From assembly GCF_900110275.1 (NCBI RefSeq), contig NZ_FODC01000001.1:1155198-1219197 (forward strand): a stretch of DNA of 64,000 nucleotides, read 5' to 3'. This DNA is from Duganella sp. CF517 (GTDB lineage Bacteria; Pseudomonadota; Gammaproteobacteria; Burkholderiales; Burkholderiaceae_D). Position 1 is the stretch's first letter. Each line of letters begins with the position of its first letter. The notes beneath the pieces are model-generated. The model was not told the origin of the DNA. It worked only from the letters and a program-made list of their open reading frames with translations, and did not search any database. The position numbers were made by a program, and so were the translations under genes. Positions 1 through 7,434 of the stretch are shown in pieces.

Positions 1-240
1 CGGCCGCGTCTCGTCAAGGTATTCCAGTATCGCCAGCGACTGGCCGATGACGGCGCCGTCGTCGTCCTCCAGAGTCGGCAGCAGCGCCGATGGATTGACC
101 GCGCGATAGGCGTCGGCCAGATGCTGGCCGCCATCGCGCAGCAAATGCACCGGCTGCGCGTCGTAGGCCAGCCCCTTGAGATTGAGCGCGATCCGCACCC
201 GGTAGGCGGCGGAACTGCGGAAGTAGGTGTAAAGCTTCAT
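1..240 (-). CDS. maiA: Maleylacetoacetate isomerase, N-terminal part (runs off the window)
   Basis: The visible 80 residues begin MKLYTYFRSSAAYRVRIALN, the N-terminal thioredoxin-like half of zeta-class glutathione transferases. The SSAAYRVR stretch is the glutathione-binding active-site signature. Members of this family isomerise maleylacetoacetate (or maleylpyruvate) to the fumaryl form using glutathione in the cytoplasm. The start codon overlaps the stop of the upstream fumarylacetoacetate hydrolase gene (ATGA), so the two are translationally coupled and catalyse successive steps. The C-terminal helical domain lies outside the window. A maleylpyruvate isomerase role in gentisate degradation cannot be excluded from this fragment. 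Confidence 0.88.
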   Translation of the reverse strand, partial: MKLYTYFRSSAAYRVRIALNLKGLAYDAQPVHLLRDGGQHLADAYRAVNPSALLPTLEDDDGAVIGQSLAILEYLDETRP

Positions 241-1262
241 CGACGGCGCTCCCCGTAATGCGCGACCGTCTGCTCGATCGCGCCGAAGATGCTGGCGCCT
301 TGCGCGTCCCGCATCTCGATCCGCACGCTGTCGCCGAATTTCAGGTAGCCGGTCTGCGGCTTGCCGGTCTCGATGGTTTCGTACATGCGCACCTCGGCCA
401 GGCAGCAATAGCCCACGCCGCCGTTGTCGATACTCGAGCCATTCAGGCCGCCCTGCTTGTTGGAGACGGTGCCCGAGCCGATGATGGTGCCGGCGGCCAG
501 TTCCCGCGTGGCGGCGGCGTGGGCGACGAGCTGCGCGAAGCTGAAGGTCATGTCCTCGCCGGCATTCGGCTTGCCGAACGGCTTGCCGTTGATATCGACC
601 AGCAGCGGCAGATGCAGTTTGCTGTCGCTCCAGTCGAGGCCCAATTCGTCCGGCGTCACCGCCACCGGCGAGAACGCGCTGGCCGCCTTGGACTGGAAGA
701 AACCGAAGCCCTTGGCCAGTTCGTTCGGAATCAGGTTGCGCAGCGAGACGTCGTTGACGAGCATAACGAGGCGGATCGCCTGGGCCGCATCGGCCACGTC
801 CGCGCCCATCGGCACGTCGGCGGTGATGACGGCCACTTCGGCCTCCAGGTCGATGCCCCACTCCTCCGACAGCGCGTAGATCGGATCGCGCGGGCCGATG
901 AAACTGTCCGAGCCGCCCTGGTACATCAGCGGGTCGGTGTAGAACGACGCCGGCACCTCGGCGTTGCGCGCCTTACGCACCAGTTCGACGTGGTTGATGT
1001 AGGCCGAACCGTCCGCCCACTGGTAGGCGCGCGGCAGCGGCGAATGGCAGGCTTGCTGGTCGAACGGCTTGGCGTCGACGGCGTCGCCGGCGTTGAGAAG
1101 CGTGTACACCGCTTCCAGCCGGTCCGCGACCAGGTCCCAGTGGTCGAGCGCATGCTGCAGCGTGGCCGAGATCTTCGGCACCAGCTGGTACTGCGACAGG
1201 TCGCGGCTGACCACGACCAGGCGCCCGTCGCGACTGTCGTCTTTGAGTGTGGCGAGCTTCAT
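237..1262 (-). CDS. Fumarylacetoacetate hydrolase family protein
   Basis: This 341-residue protein belongs to the FAH superfamily, which hydrolyses the C-C bond of fumarylacetoacetate (or an analogue) to fumarate and a keto acid at the end of tyrosine/homogentisate-type pathways. The metal ligands are visible with family spacing: Asp110 in YTDP, Glu140 and Glu142 in DLEAEV, and Asp171 in VNDVSLRN, with Lys192 behind them. The fold has a short N-terminal domain and the catalytic FAH domain. It is followed with a 4-bp overlap by maiA, supporting a shared aromatic-acid route. A LysR gene is transcribed divergently from the 125-bp upstream gap and is the likely regulator. The exact substrate is inferred from the neighbour. 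Confidence 0.85.
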   Translation of the reverse strand: MKLATLKDDSRDGRLVVVSRDLSQYQLVPKISATLQHALDHWDLVADRLEAVYTLLNAGDAVDAKPFDQQACHSPLPRAYQWADGSAYINHVELVRKARNAEVPASFYTDPLMYQGGSDSFIGPRDPIYALSEEWGIDLEAEVAVITADVPMGADVADAAQAIRLVMLVNDVSLRNLIPNELAKGFGFFQSKAASAFSPVAVTPDELGLDWSDSKLHLPLLVDINGKPFGKPNAGEDMTFSFAQLVAHAAATRELAAGTIIGSGTVSNKQGGLNGSSIDNGGVGYCCLAEVRMYETIETGKPQTGYLKFGDSVRIEMRDAQGASIFGAIEQTVAHYGERRR

Positions 1263-1387
1263 GGCTGTTCTCCGTGGTGATGTTGCTTGATTTTCATGGT
1301 TGCCTCCAATTCCAGTCCGTCGACATTAGATGCGAATCTCAGATATCATACAAACAGTATTTTTACCGCCATTTATCAGGTTTTCCC

Positions 1388-2302
1388 ATGAATCCGAGTT
1401 TACGACAAATGCGGGCGCTGGTCGCGCTGGCCAAAACCGGCAGTTTTACGCTGGCGGCCGAGCATCTGAACCTGACACAATCCGCGCTCAGCGGCCAGAT
1501 CAAGGAGCTCGAGCAGATGCTGGGCGTGCGCGTCGTCGAGCGTACCACGCGCAAGACGCAATTGTCGGAGCTGGGGCGCGAGCTGACGCCGTTGTTCGAG
1601 AAGATGCTGCAGGATCTGGACCGCGCGATGGCCGACATCGCCAGCCGCAAGGCCCTCAAGCAGGGCATCGTCCGTATCGCGGCGCCGCAGATGCTGTCGT
1701 GTACCTTGCTGCCCGAGGCCATCGCCGCCTATTCCGCGCGTTATCCCGATGTGCAGGTGCGGCTGGCCGACTGCCCGGTCGAGCAAGTGTCGGCGCGCGT
1801 GTTCAGCGGCGAAGTCGACTTCGGCATCGGCCCCGAGCGCGACGCCAATGCCGAGATCGAAGCGCGGCAGCTGTTCGAGATGCCGTTTGTGCTGGTGTTT
1901 CCGGCCGGGCATGCGCTGGAGTCGCGCGCGCGGATCGCCTGGGCCGACATCAACGAATTTCCGTTCATTTCGTTGCAGGGACAGTTCACCGAACGGCTGC
2001 TACGCGATATGCACGTGTCGTTGCGCGAGCTGTCGCTCAGCCCCTGCAACGAGGTGACCTTCATGACCACCGCGCTGGCAATGGTGCACGCGGGGCTGGG
2101 CATCACGGTCTGCCTGCCGTATGCGGAAAAAATGGTGCAATTATATGGACTGCGGATGCGGCAACTGGTCGATCCCGCGCTCACCCGCCGCTTTTTTGTC
2201 TACACGCGCAACGCCCGGGCGCTGTCGCCGGCGGCGGAAAGCTTCGTCGATTTCCTGCGGGATTACGTCGCCGCGCACGCGTGGAACGTTCCGCTCGGTT
2301 AA
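1388..2302 (+). CDS. LysR-family transcriptional regulator
   Basis: The product is 304 residues, the usual LysR length. Residues 1-60 form the winged helix-turn-helix (SFTLAAEHLNLTQSALSGQI) and about residues 90-295 the periplasmic-binding-like effector domain. The start is the ATG opening MNPSLRQMRALVAL; an in-frame extension upstream lacks LysR similarity. It is divergent from the FAH-maiA operon with 125 bp between starts, the classic arrangement for a LysR activator of the adjacent operon. The gap contains AT-rich candidate half-sites around 1325-1365, but no T-N11-A site can be assigned with confidence. The effector is unknown. Confidence 0.9.
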   Translation: MNPSLRQMRALVALAKTGSFTLAAEHLNLTQSALSGQIKELEQMLGVRVVERTTRKTQLSELGRELTPLFEKMLQDLDRAMADIASRKALKQGIVRIAAPQMLSCTLLPEAIAAYSARYPDVQVRLADCPVEQVSARVFSGEVDFGIGPERDANAEIEARQLFEMPFVLVFPAGHALESRARIAWADINEFPFISLQGQFTERLLRDMHVSLRELSLSPCNEVTFMTTALAMVHAGLGITVCLPYAEKMVQLYGLRMRQLVDPALTRRFFVYTRNARALSPAAESFVDFLRDYVAAHAWNVPLG

Positions 2303-2359
2303 GATATCTTACATTTTTCCCACTACCGCGCCCCGGGCGGCGTGTGTATGCTTCGGTGT

Positions 2360-2887
2360 ATGAATATTCTGCATATCGACTCCTGCGCGCTGGGCGACAG
2401 TTCGCTATCGCGCCAGCATACGGCCGCTGCGGTGGCGCGGCTGGCGGCGGCGCACGCGGGCGCCAGCGTGAACTATCGGGACCTTGCGGCGTCGCCTTTA
2501 TCGCACGTCAGCGCACCGCTGTTGCAGGTGATGCGCAAGCAGTGGAACAGCGCCATCCCGATGCACGCCGAGCTGCGGGCGGAGTCGCTGCTGAGCGCGT
2601 CGCTGTTGCAGGAATTCATCGACGCCAACATTGTCGTGGTCGGCGCGCCGATGCACAACTACTTCACGCCGTCGACGCTCAAAGCCTGGCTGGACCGTTT
2701 GCTGCACTTGCATGGCGACCTGGCGAAGCGGTCCGATTCGCAACGCGTGATGCTGGTGACGTCGGGCTGGGGCGCGGACGACCCGCAACAGGCCGAGCTG
2801 ATGCACAACTACGAAGGCCAATTGACGGCGGCGTTCAAATCCATCGGCGTGCGGCACCTGGATATCGCCCGCGCGGACATGAACTGA
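2360..2887 (+). CDS. FMN-dependent NADH-azoreductase/quinone reductase-like flavoprotein
   Basis: The 175-residue product has the flavodoxin-like fold of the AzoR/NQO family: MNILHIDSCALGDSSLSRQ is the N-terminal FMN-phosphate loop, VVVGAPMHNYFTPSTLKAWLDR the conserved APMHNF-type segment, and TSGWG the second flavin loop. Family enzymes reduce quinones and azo compounds with NAD(P)H in the cytoplasm. The start is placed at the ATG of MNILHID rather than 18 bases upstream, because the family begins there. The protein is about 20-25 residues shorter at the C-terminus than typical AzoR, ending soon after the IGVRHLD strand. It is co-directional with the LysR gene and the ChaC gene but no operon can be proven. 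Confidence 0.75.
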   Translation: MNILHIDSCALGDSSLSRQHTAAAVARLAAAHAGASVNYRDLAASPLSHVSAPLLQVMRKQWNSAIPMHAELRAESLLSASLLQEFIDANIVVVGAPMHNYFTPSTLKAWLDRLLHLHGDLAKRSDSQRVMLVTSGWGADDPQQAELMHNYEGQLTAAFKSIGVRHLDIARADMN

Positions 2888-2918
2888 CCGCCACGCCACC
2901 CATGCGGGCACACCGATC

Positions 2919-3563
2919 ATGACAGCAGACACCATCGCCATCAACCAGATGATGGACCAGTTCGACGGCCACCACAGTGTATGGCTGTTCGGCTACGGCT
3001 CGCTGATCTACAAGGCCGACTTCCCCTACCTGCAACGCCGGCCGGCCAGCATCGCCAACTGGACGCGCCGCTTTTGGCAAGGTTCGCACGACCACCGCGG
3101 CACGCCGGAGGCCCCGGGCCGCGTGGTGACCATCATCGAGCAAGCCGGCGCCATATGCCACGGCATGGCTTACCTGGTCACGCCGGAAGTCTTCGCCCAT
3201 CTGGACCACCGCGAGAAGAACGGCTACCTGCGGCTGGCAACGACCATCACGTTCGATGACGGCGACAGCGGCAGCGGGGACGACCGCACCGGCCGTGCGG
3301 GCGAAGGCAACGATGGCAACGGCAGCACCATCGGCCTGGTGTACATCGCCACGCCGGACAACACGGCCTTCCTGGGCGAAGCGTCCGAGCAGGAAATCGC
3401 GCGTCACATCGCCCGCTCGACCGGACCGAGCGGGCCGAACAGCGACTACCTGAATCATCTGGCGCACGCCCTGCGCGAACTGGGCCGCCACGACCAGCAC
3501 GTCTTCGAGATCGAACGGCACCTGGCCGCGTTGAACCCTCCCTCGAACACTTCGTCAGAATAA
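2919..3563 (+). CDS. ChaC-like gamma-glutamylcyclotransferase
   Basis: The 214-residue protein carries the substrate-binding motif FGYGSLIY (residues 24-31) and a catalytic glutamate in DHREKNGY (Glu99), both hallmarks of the ChaC family. ChaC enzymes cleave glutathione to 5-oxoproline and Cys-Gly in the cytoplasm. An unusual feature is a Gly/Asp-rich, low-complexity insertion at about residues 108-130 between the catalytic strand and IGLVYIA; the usual family has a short loop there. The last 9 bases overlap the end of the convergent radical SAM gene. Confidence 0.85.
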   Translation: MTADTIAINQMMDQFDGHHSVWLFGYGSLIYKADFPYLQRRPASIANWTRRFWQGSHDHRGTPEAPGRVVTIIEQAGAICHGMAYLVTPEVFAHLDHREKNGYLRLATTITFDDGDSGSGDDRTGRAGEGNDGNGSTIGLVYIATPDNTAFLGEASEQEIARHIARSTGPSGPNSDYLNHLAHALRELGRHDQHVFEIERHLAALNPPSNTSSE

Positions 3564-4709
3564 ATCCAGCTGCCCCTCGTCGGCGGGCCTGGCGCGCGCG
3601 CCCAGCGGCGGCACCACCAGCGGACGGGTGAACTGCGACGCGTCCATGCTGTGAAAGCGGCTGCCCTTGCCCGACAGCCCGAGGCGCTCGGTGGCGATCT
3701 TGAAGCGTTGCCGTATCAGTTCCGCCCACACGCCCTCGCCTTTCATGCGGGAGCCGAACGTGCTGTCGTAGTCTTTGCCGCCGCGCATTTCACGCACGCG
3801 GTTCATCACCCGCTGCGCCCGCTCCGGGAAGTGCGCCTGCAGCCATTGCTGGAACAACGGCGCCACCTCCCACGGCAGCCGCAACACCGTGTAGTGCGCG
3901 GTGACGGCGCCGGCTTCCTTGACCGCCTCAAGCAAGCGCTCGATATCCGGCTCGGTGACAAACGGGATGATCGGCGCGACGCTGACGGCCACCGGAATGC
4001 CGGCGTCGGTCAACGTGCGGATGGTGCGCAGGCGGCGCGCCGGGGCCGCCGCGCGCGGCTCCAGGGTGCGCGAGATGGCCGGGTCCAGTGTCGTCAGCGT
4101 GATGGCGACGCCGGCCTGCCGCTTGGCGGCCATCGCCGCCAGGATGTCGATATCGCGCTCGATCAGCGACGATTTGGTGATCAGGCCGACCGGGTGCTGG
4201 CATTCCTGCAGCACTTCCAGCACGCGGCGCGTGAGTTTGCGCTCGCGCTCGCAGGGCTGGTAGGCGTCCGTGTTGACGCCGAGGGCGATCGCTTCGGGCT
4301 CGTAGCCGGCCTTGGCCAGCTCGCGCCGCAGCATCTCCGGCGCGTTGACCTTGGCGAAAATCTTGCTCTCGAAGTCCATGCCCGGCGACAGGCCCAGATA
4401 GCTGTGGGTGGGACGGGCGAAGCAGTAAATACAACCGTGCTCGCAGCCGCGATACGGATTCAGCGACACGCTGAACGGCAGGTCCGGCGAGGCGTTACGG
4501 CTCAAAATCGATTTGCAATATTCGTCGGTGACCTGGGTCTTCCATGGCGCCGCCTCCTCTTCCTCGCGCTCCCAGCCGTCGTCGTAGGCTTCCCGCGCAT
4601 TGACCTCGAAGCGTCCCTGCAGGTTAGATACCGCGCCACGGCCCTTTTGCGCTTTCAGCGAAGGCGGCGGCAGCATCACGTGCTCTTGGTTGTTTTCGTC
4701 GTGGTTCAT
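3555..4709 (-). CDS. PA0069-family radical SAM protein
   Basis: The 384-residue product contains the radical SAM cluster motif CEHGCIYC (Cys89, Cys93, Cys96), which binds a 4Fe-4S cluster and S-adenosylmethionine. The surrounding sequence (PYRGCEHGCIYCFARPTHSY) is that of the PA0069/SplB-related group (COG1533), distant relatives of spore photoproduct lyase. The start is the ATG of MNHDENNQEH; the longer open frame upstream is low-complexity and crosses a regulatory site. A near-consensus LexA box lies 49 bp upstream, so the gene is probably induced in the SOS response, suggesting but not proving a DNA-damage role. The biochemical reaction is unknown. Confidence 0.88.
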   Translation of the reverse strand: MNHDENNQEHVMLPPPSLKAQKGRGAVSNLQGRFEVNAREAYDDGWEREEEEAAPWKTQVTDEYCKSILSRNASPDLPFSVSLNPYRGCEHGCIYCFARPTHSYLGLSPGMDFESKIFAKVNAPEMLRRELAKAGYEPEAIALGVNTDAYQPCERERKLTRRVLEVLQECQHPVGLITKSSLIERDIDILAAMAAKRQAGVAITLTTLDPAISRTLEPRAAAPARRLRTIRTLTDAGIPVAVSVAPIIPFVTEPDIERLLEAVKEAGAVTAHYTVLRLPWEVAPLFQQWLQAHFPERAQRVMNRVREMRGGKDYDSTFGSRMKGEGVWAELIRQRFKIATERLGLSGKGSRFHSMDASQFTRPLVVPPLGARARPADEGQLDLF

Positions 4710-4757
4710 GATCGCTAAGGGCCGGGCGCCGGGCGGGAATCGCCACTGCCGCGCCGA

Positions 4758-4777
4758 TACTGTATATATATCCAGTA
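4758..4777 (-). promoter_or_regulatory. LexA (SOS) box upstream of the radical SAM gene
   Basis: The 20-mer TACTGTATATATATCCAGTA matches the E. coli-type LexA consensus at 19 of 20 positions, with intact CTG and CAG half-sites separated by 10 bases. It sits 49 bp upstream of the minus-strand radical SAM start. It could also affect the plus-strand DUF2760 gene, whose start lies about 200 bp away, but that is less likely. Confidence 0.82.
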
Positions 4778-4973
4778 TTCTAAGCGCTCCAAATGGCCAT
4801 ATCAAGCGAAAAATCAAAGGTGCGGCCCGCGCGCCTTTGGCGCCCGCGTCCGAACTGGTATCATGCGGGGCTTCCGGGGGAAAGACTTTCCCCGCGCCAC
4901 GCGCGCCCCCACCCCACATTCCGCCAGGCTGCCGCCCCAGGCAGCGGCCCGGCTCACTCTACGCGAGCTAAAC

Positions 4974-5570
4974 ATGAACAATTCGACTCAACCGTTGCCG
5001 TCTTTTTTTAGCCGGATATCGATCGCCATCGGCGCCTTCTTCCGCGCGCTGTCCGACGCCGAGTACGCCGCGCGACTGGCGCGCATCGCCGCCGGCGAAC
5101 CGCAGCCATCCGCCGCGCCGGTTTCCGCTCCCGCACCTGCCCCGGTCCCCGCGCCTGCCCCGGTCCCCGCTCCGGTCACGCTGCGCGTCGCCACGCCGGA
5201 CGCCGCGCTCCAGCTGCTTGGCCTGTTCCAGCGCGAGGCGCGCCTGATCGACTTCACCCAGGAAAACCTGAGCGCCTACTCGGACGCCGACATCGGCGCC
5301 GCCGCGCGCGTGGTGCACGAAGGCTGCGGCAAGGTGCTGCGCGAGCACTTCACCATCGAAGCGGTGCGCAGCGAGGCCGAAGGCAGCCGCGTGGTGCTGG
5401 AGGAAGGCTTCGACGCCAGCGCCGTGCGCCTGACCGGCAACGTGGTCGGCAAGGCGCCGTTCCGCGGCGCCTTGAGCCATCGCGGCTGGCGCGCATCGAA
5501 CGTGCGCCTGCCGAAGCTGGCCGAAGCGCACGACGCGGCGATCCTGGCACCGGCGGAGGTGGAATTATGA
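4974..5570 (+). CDS. DUF2760 domain protein, first gene of an Hsp70 operon
   Basis: The 198-residue protein matches the DUF2760 family, which recurs directly upstream of atypical Hsp70 genes. The N-terminus (MNNSTQPLPSFFSRISIAIG) is followed by an Ala/Pro-rich linker at about residues 45-68 encoded by near-perfect 18-bp repeats (5133-5168). The conserved domain occupies the remainder, starting near TPDAALQLLGLFQREARLIDF. The stop overlaps the start of the next gene (ATGA), indicating translational coupling. The function is unknown; a co-chaperone or adaptor role for the neighbouring Hsp70s is an inference from strict linkage. The start is the ATG of MNNSTQ, since the upstream extension is low-complexity. 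Confidence 0.82.
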   Translation: MNNSTQPLPSFFSRISIAIGAFFRALSDAEYAARLARIAAGEPQPSAAPVSAPAPAPVPAPAPVPAPVTLRVATPDAALQLLGLFQREARLIDFTQENLSAYSDADIGAAARVVHEGCGKVLREHFTIEAVRSEAEGSRVVLEEGFDASAVRLTGNVVGKAPFRGALSHRGWRASNVRLPKLAEAHDAAILAPAEVEL

Positions 5571-7432
5571 GCGACCCACGCTACGCCATCGGTATCGATC
5601 TTGGCACCACCCACAGCGCGCTGTCCTATGTCGACCTGGCCACCAGCGACGGCGAAAAAACCCGGCACGGCGTGCTGGCAATTCCCCAGTTGACGGCGCC
5701 GGGCACGGTGGAAGACCTGCCGCTGCTGCCGTCCTTCCTGTATCTGCCGCACGCCGACGAACTGGCGCCGGGTGATTTGAGCCTGCCGTGGCAGCAGTCG
5801 GCGGCCGAACAGACCGGCGTGGCCGGCGAGATGGCGCGCAGCCGTGGCGCCACCACGCCGATCCGCCTGGTCTCCAGCGCCAAAAGCTGGTTGAGCCACC
5901 CGGGCGTGGACCGCCGCAGCGCGCTGCTGCCGAACGACGCGCCGGAAGAAGTGACGCGCGTCTCGCCGCTGGAGGCGTCGACCCGCTACCTGTCGCACCT
6001 GCGCCAGGCGTGGGAACAGGCGCACCCGGAGGCGCCGTTCGGCGAACAGGCGGTGACGGTGACGATTCCCGCCTCCTTCGATCCGGGCGCGCGCGAACTG
6101 ACGGCCGACGCGGCCCGCGCCGCCGGCTACACCAATCTGACCTTGCTGGAGGAGCCGCAGGCTGCCTTGTACAGCTGGATCCAGGGCAGCGAAGGCCGCT
6201 GGCGCAAAGAGGTCAAGCCGGGCGACATCATTCTGGTGGTGGACGTCGGCGGCGGCACCAGCGACTTCTCGCTGATCGCGGTGCTGGAACGCGACGGCGT
6301 GCTGGAACCGCACCGCATCGCGGTCGGCGACCACATTCTGCTCGGCGGCGACAATATGGACCTGGCGCTGGCGCACCTGGTGGCGCGCAAGCTGGCCGCC
6401 AACGGCACCCAGCTCGACGCCTGGCAGATGCGGGCGCTGACCTACGGCTGCCGCGCGGCCAAGGAGAAGCTGCTGGCCGATGCGACCGTCGACACCTGGC
6501 CTATCGTGGTGCCGAGCCGCGGCTCGAAGCTGATCGGCGGTTCGATCCGCACCGAACTGACGCGCGACGAGGTGACCACCTTTATTCTCGACGGCTTCTT
6601 CCCGGCGGTGGACGCTGCCGCGCGTCCGGCGGTGCGCACGCGCGCCGGCCTGACGCAGCTTGGCCTGCCGTATGCGCAGGACGCCGGCATCACGCGCCAC
6701 CTGGCCGCTTTCCTGGCGCGCCAGGTCGGCGCCACCAGCGAACTGGAAGGCTACGCCGGCAAGCACAGTGCCGACGCCACCTTCCTGCATCCGACGGCGG
6801 TGCTGTTCAACGGTGGCGTGTTCAAGTCCGAGCTGCTGGCGCAGCGCGTCATGGGCACCCTCAACGACTGGCTGTACATGGAAGGCGCGGAGCCGGCCCG
6901 CATGCTGGGCGGCGCCGATCTGGATCTGGCGGTCGCGCGCGGCGCGGCTTACTACAGCTACGTGCGTCGCGGCAGCGGCGTGCGGATTCGCGGCGGCACG
7001 GCGCGCGCCTACTACGTGGCGATCGAGTCGTCGATGCCGGCCATCCCCGGCATGGAGCCGCCGATCCAGGCGCTGTGCGTGGCGCCGTTCGGCATGGAGG
7101 AAGGCAGCGAGATCGAACTGCCGAACCAGGAGTTCGGGCTGGTCGTCGGCGAGCCGGTGCAGTTCCGCTTCTTCGGCTCCTCGGTGCGCCGCCAGGACCA
7201 GATCGGCGACCTGCTGGACTTCTGGGGGCCGGATGAACTGATCGAGTTGAACGAGATCCAGGCCACGCTGTCGCCGGAAGGCCGCCAGTCCGGCGATGTG
7301 GTGCAGGTGCGCCTGCATGCGATGGCGACCGAATCGGGCACGCTCGAATTGCTGGCCGTGGCCAACGACGGCCAGCGCTGGAAAGTGGAGTTCGACGTGC
7401 GCTCGGGCGGTAGTGAGAGCGCCGCCGCCTGA
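5567..7432 (+). CDS. Hsp70-family ATPase, short form
   Basis: This 621-residue protein has an actin-like Hsp70 nucleotide-binding domain: phosphate-1 motif IGIDLGTTHS (residues 8-17), the linker motif LEEPQAALY, and phosphate-2 motif VVDVGGGTSDF. It differs from DnaK by insertions in the ATPase domain and a reduced, divergent C-terminal region instead of a normal beta-sandwich plus helical lid. It is likely a specialised cytoplasmic chaperone ATPase, coupled by ATGA overlap to DUF2760 and lying 2 bp before a second Hsp70. No DnaJ or GrpE gene is adjacent. The client is unknown. Confidence 0.85.
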   Translation: MSDPRYAIGIDLGTTHSALSYVDLATSDGEKTRHGVLAIPQLTAPGTVEDLPLLPSFLYLPHADELAPGDLSLPWQQSAAEQTGVAGEMARSRGATTPIRLVSSAKSWLSHPGVDRRSALLPNDAPEEVTRVSPLEASTRYLSHLRQAWEQAHPEAPFGEQAVTVTIPASFDPGARELTADAARAAGYTNLTLLEEPQAALYSWIQGSEGRWRKEVKPGDIILVVDVGGGTSDFSLIAVLERDGVLEPHRIAVGDHILLGGDNMDLALAHLVARKLAANGTQLDAWQMRALTYGCRAAKEKLLADATVDTWPIVVPSRGSKLIGGSIRTELTRDEVTTFILDGFFPAVDAAARPAVRTRAGLTQLGLPYAQDAGITRHLAAFLARQVGATSELEGYAGKHSADATFLHPTAVLFNGGVFKSELLAQRVMGTLNDWLYMEGAEPARMLGGADLDLAVARGAAYYSYVRRGSGVRIRGGTARAYYVAIESSMPAIPGMEPPIQALCVAPFGMEEGSEIELPNQEFGLVVGEPVQFRFFGSSVRRQDQIGDLLDFWGPDELIELNEIQATLSPEGRQSGDVVQVRLHAMATESGTLELLAVANDGQRWKVEFDVRSGGSESAAA

Positions 7433-7434
7433 GC

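Noticed and set aside
258..1280. Long plus-strand open frame antisense to the FAH gene
   Set aside because: It is a GC-rich shadow: the Arg/His/Ala-rich translation has no family signature, while the minus-strand frame has full FAH motifs.
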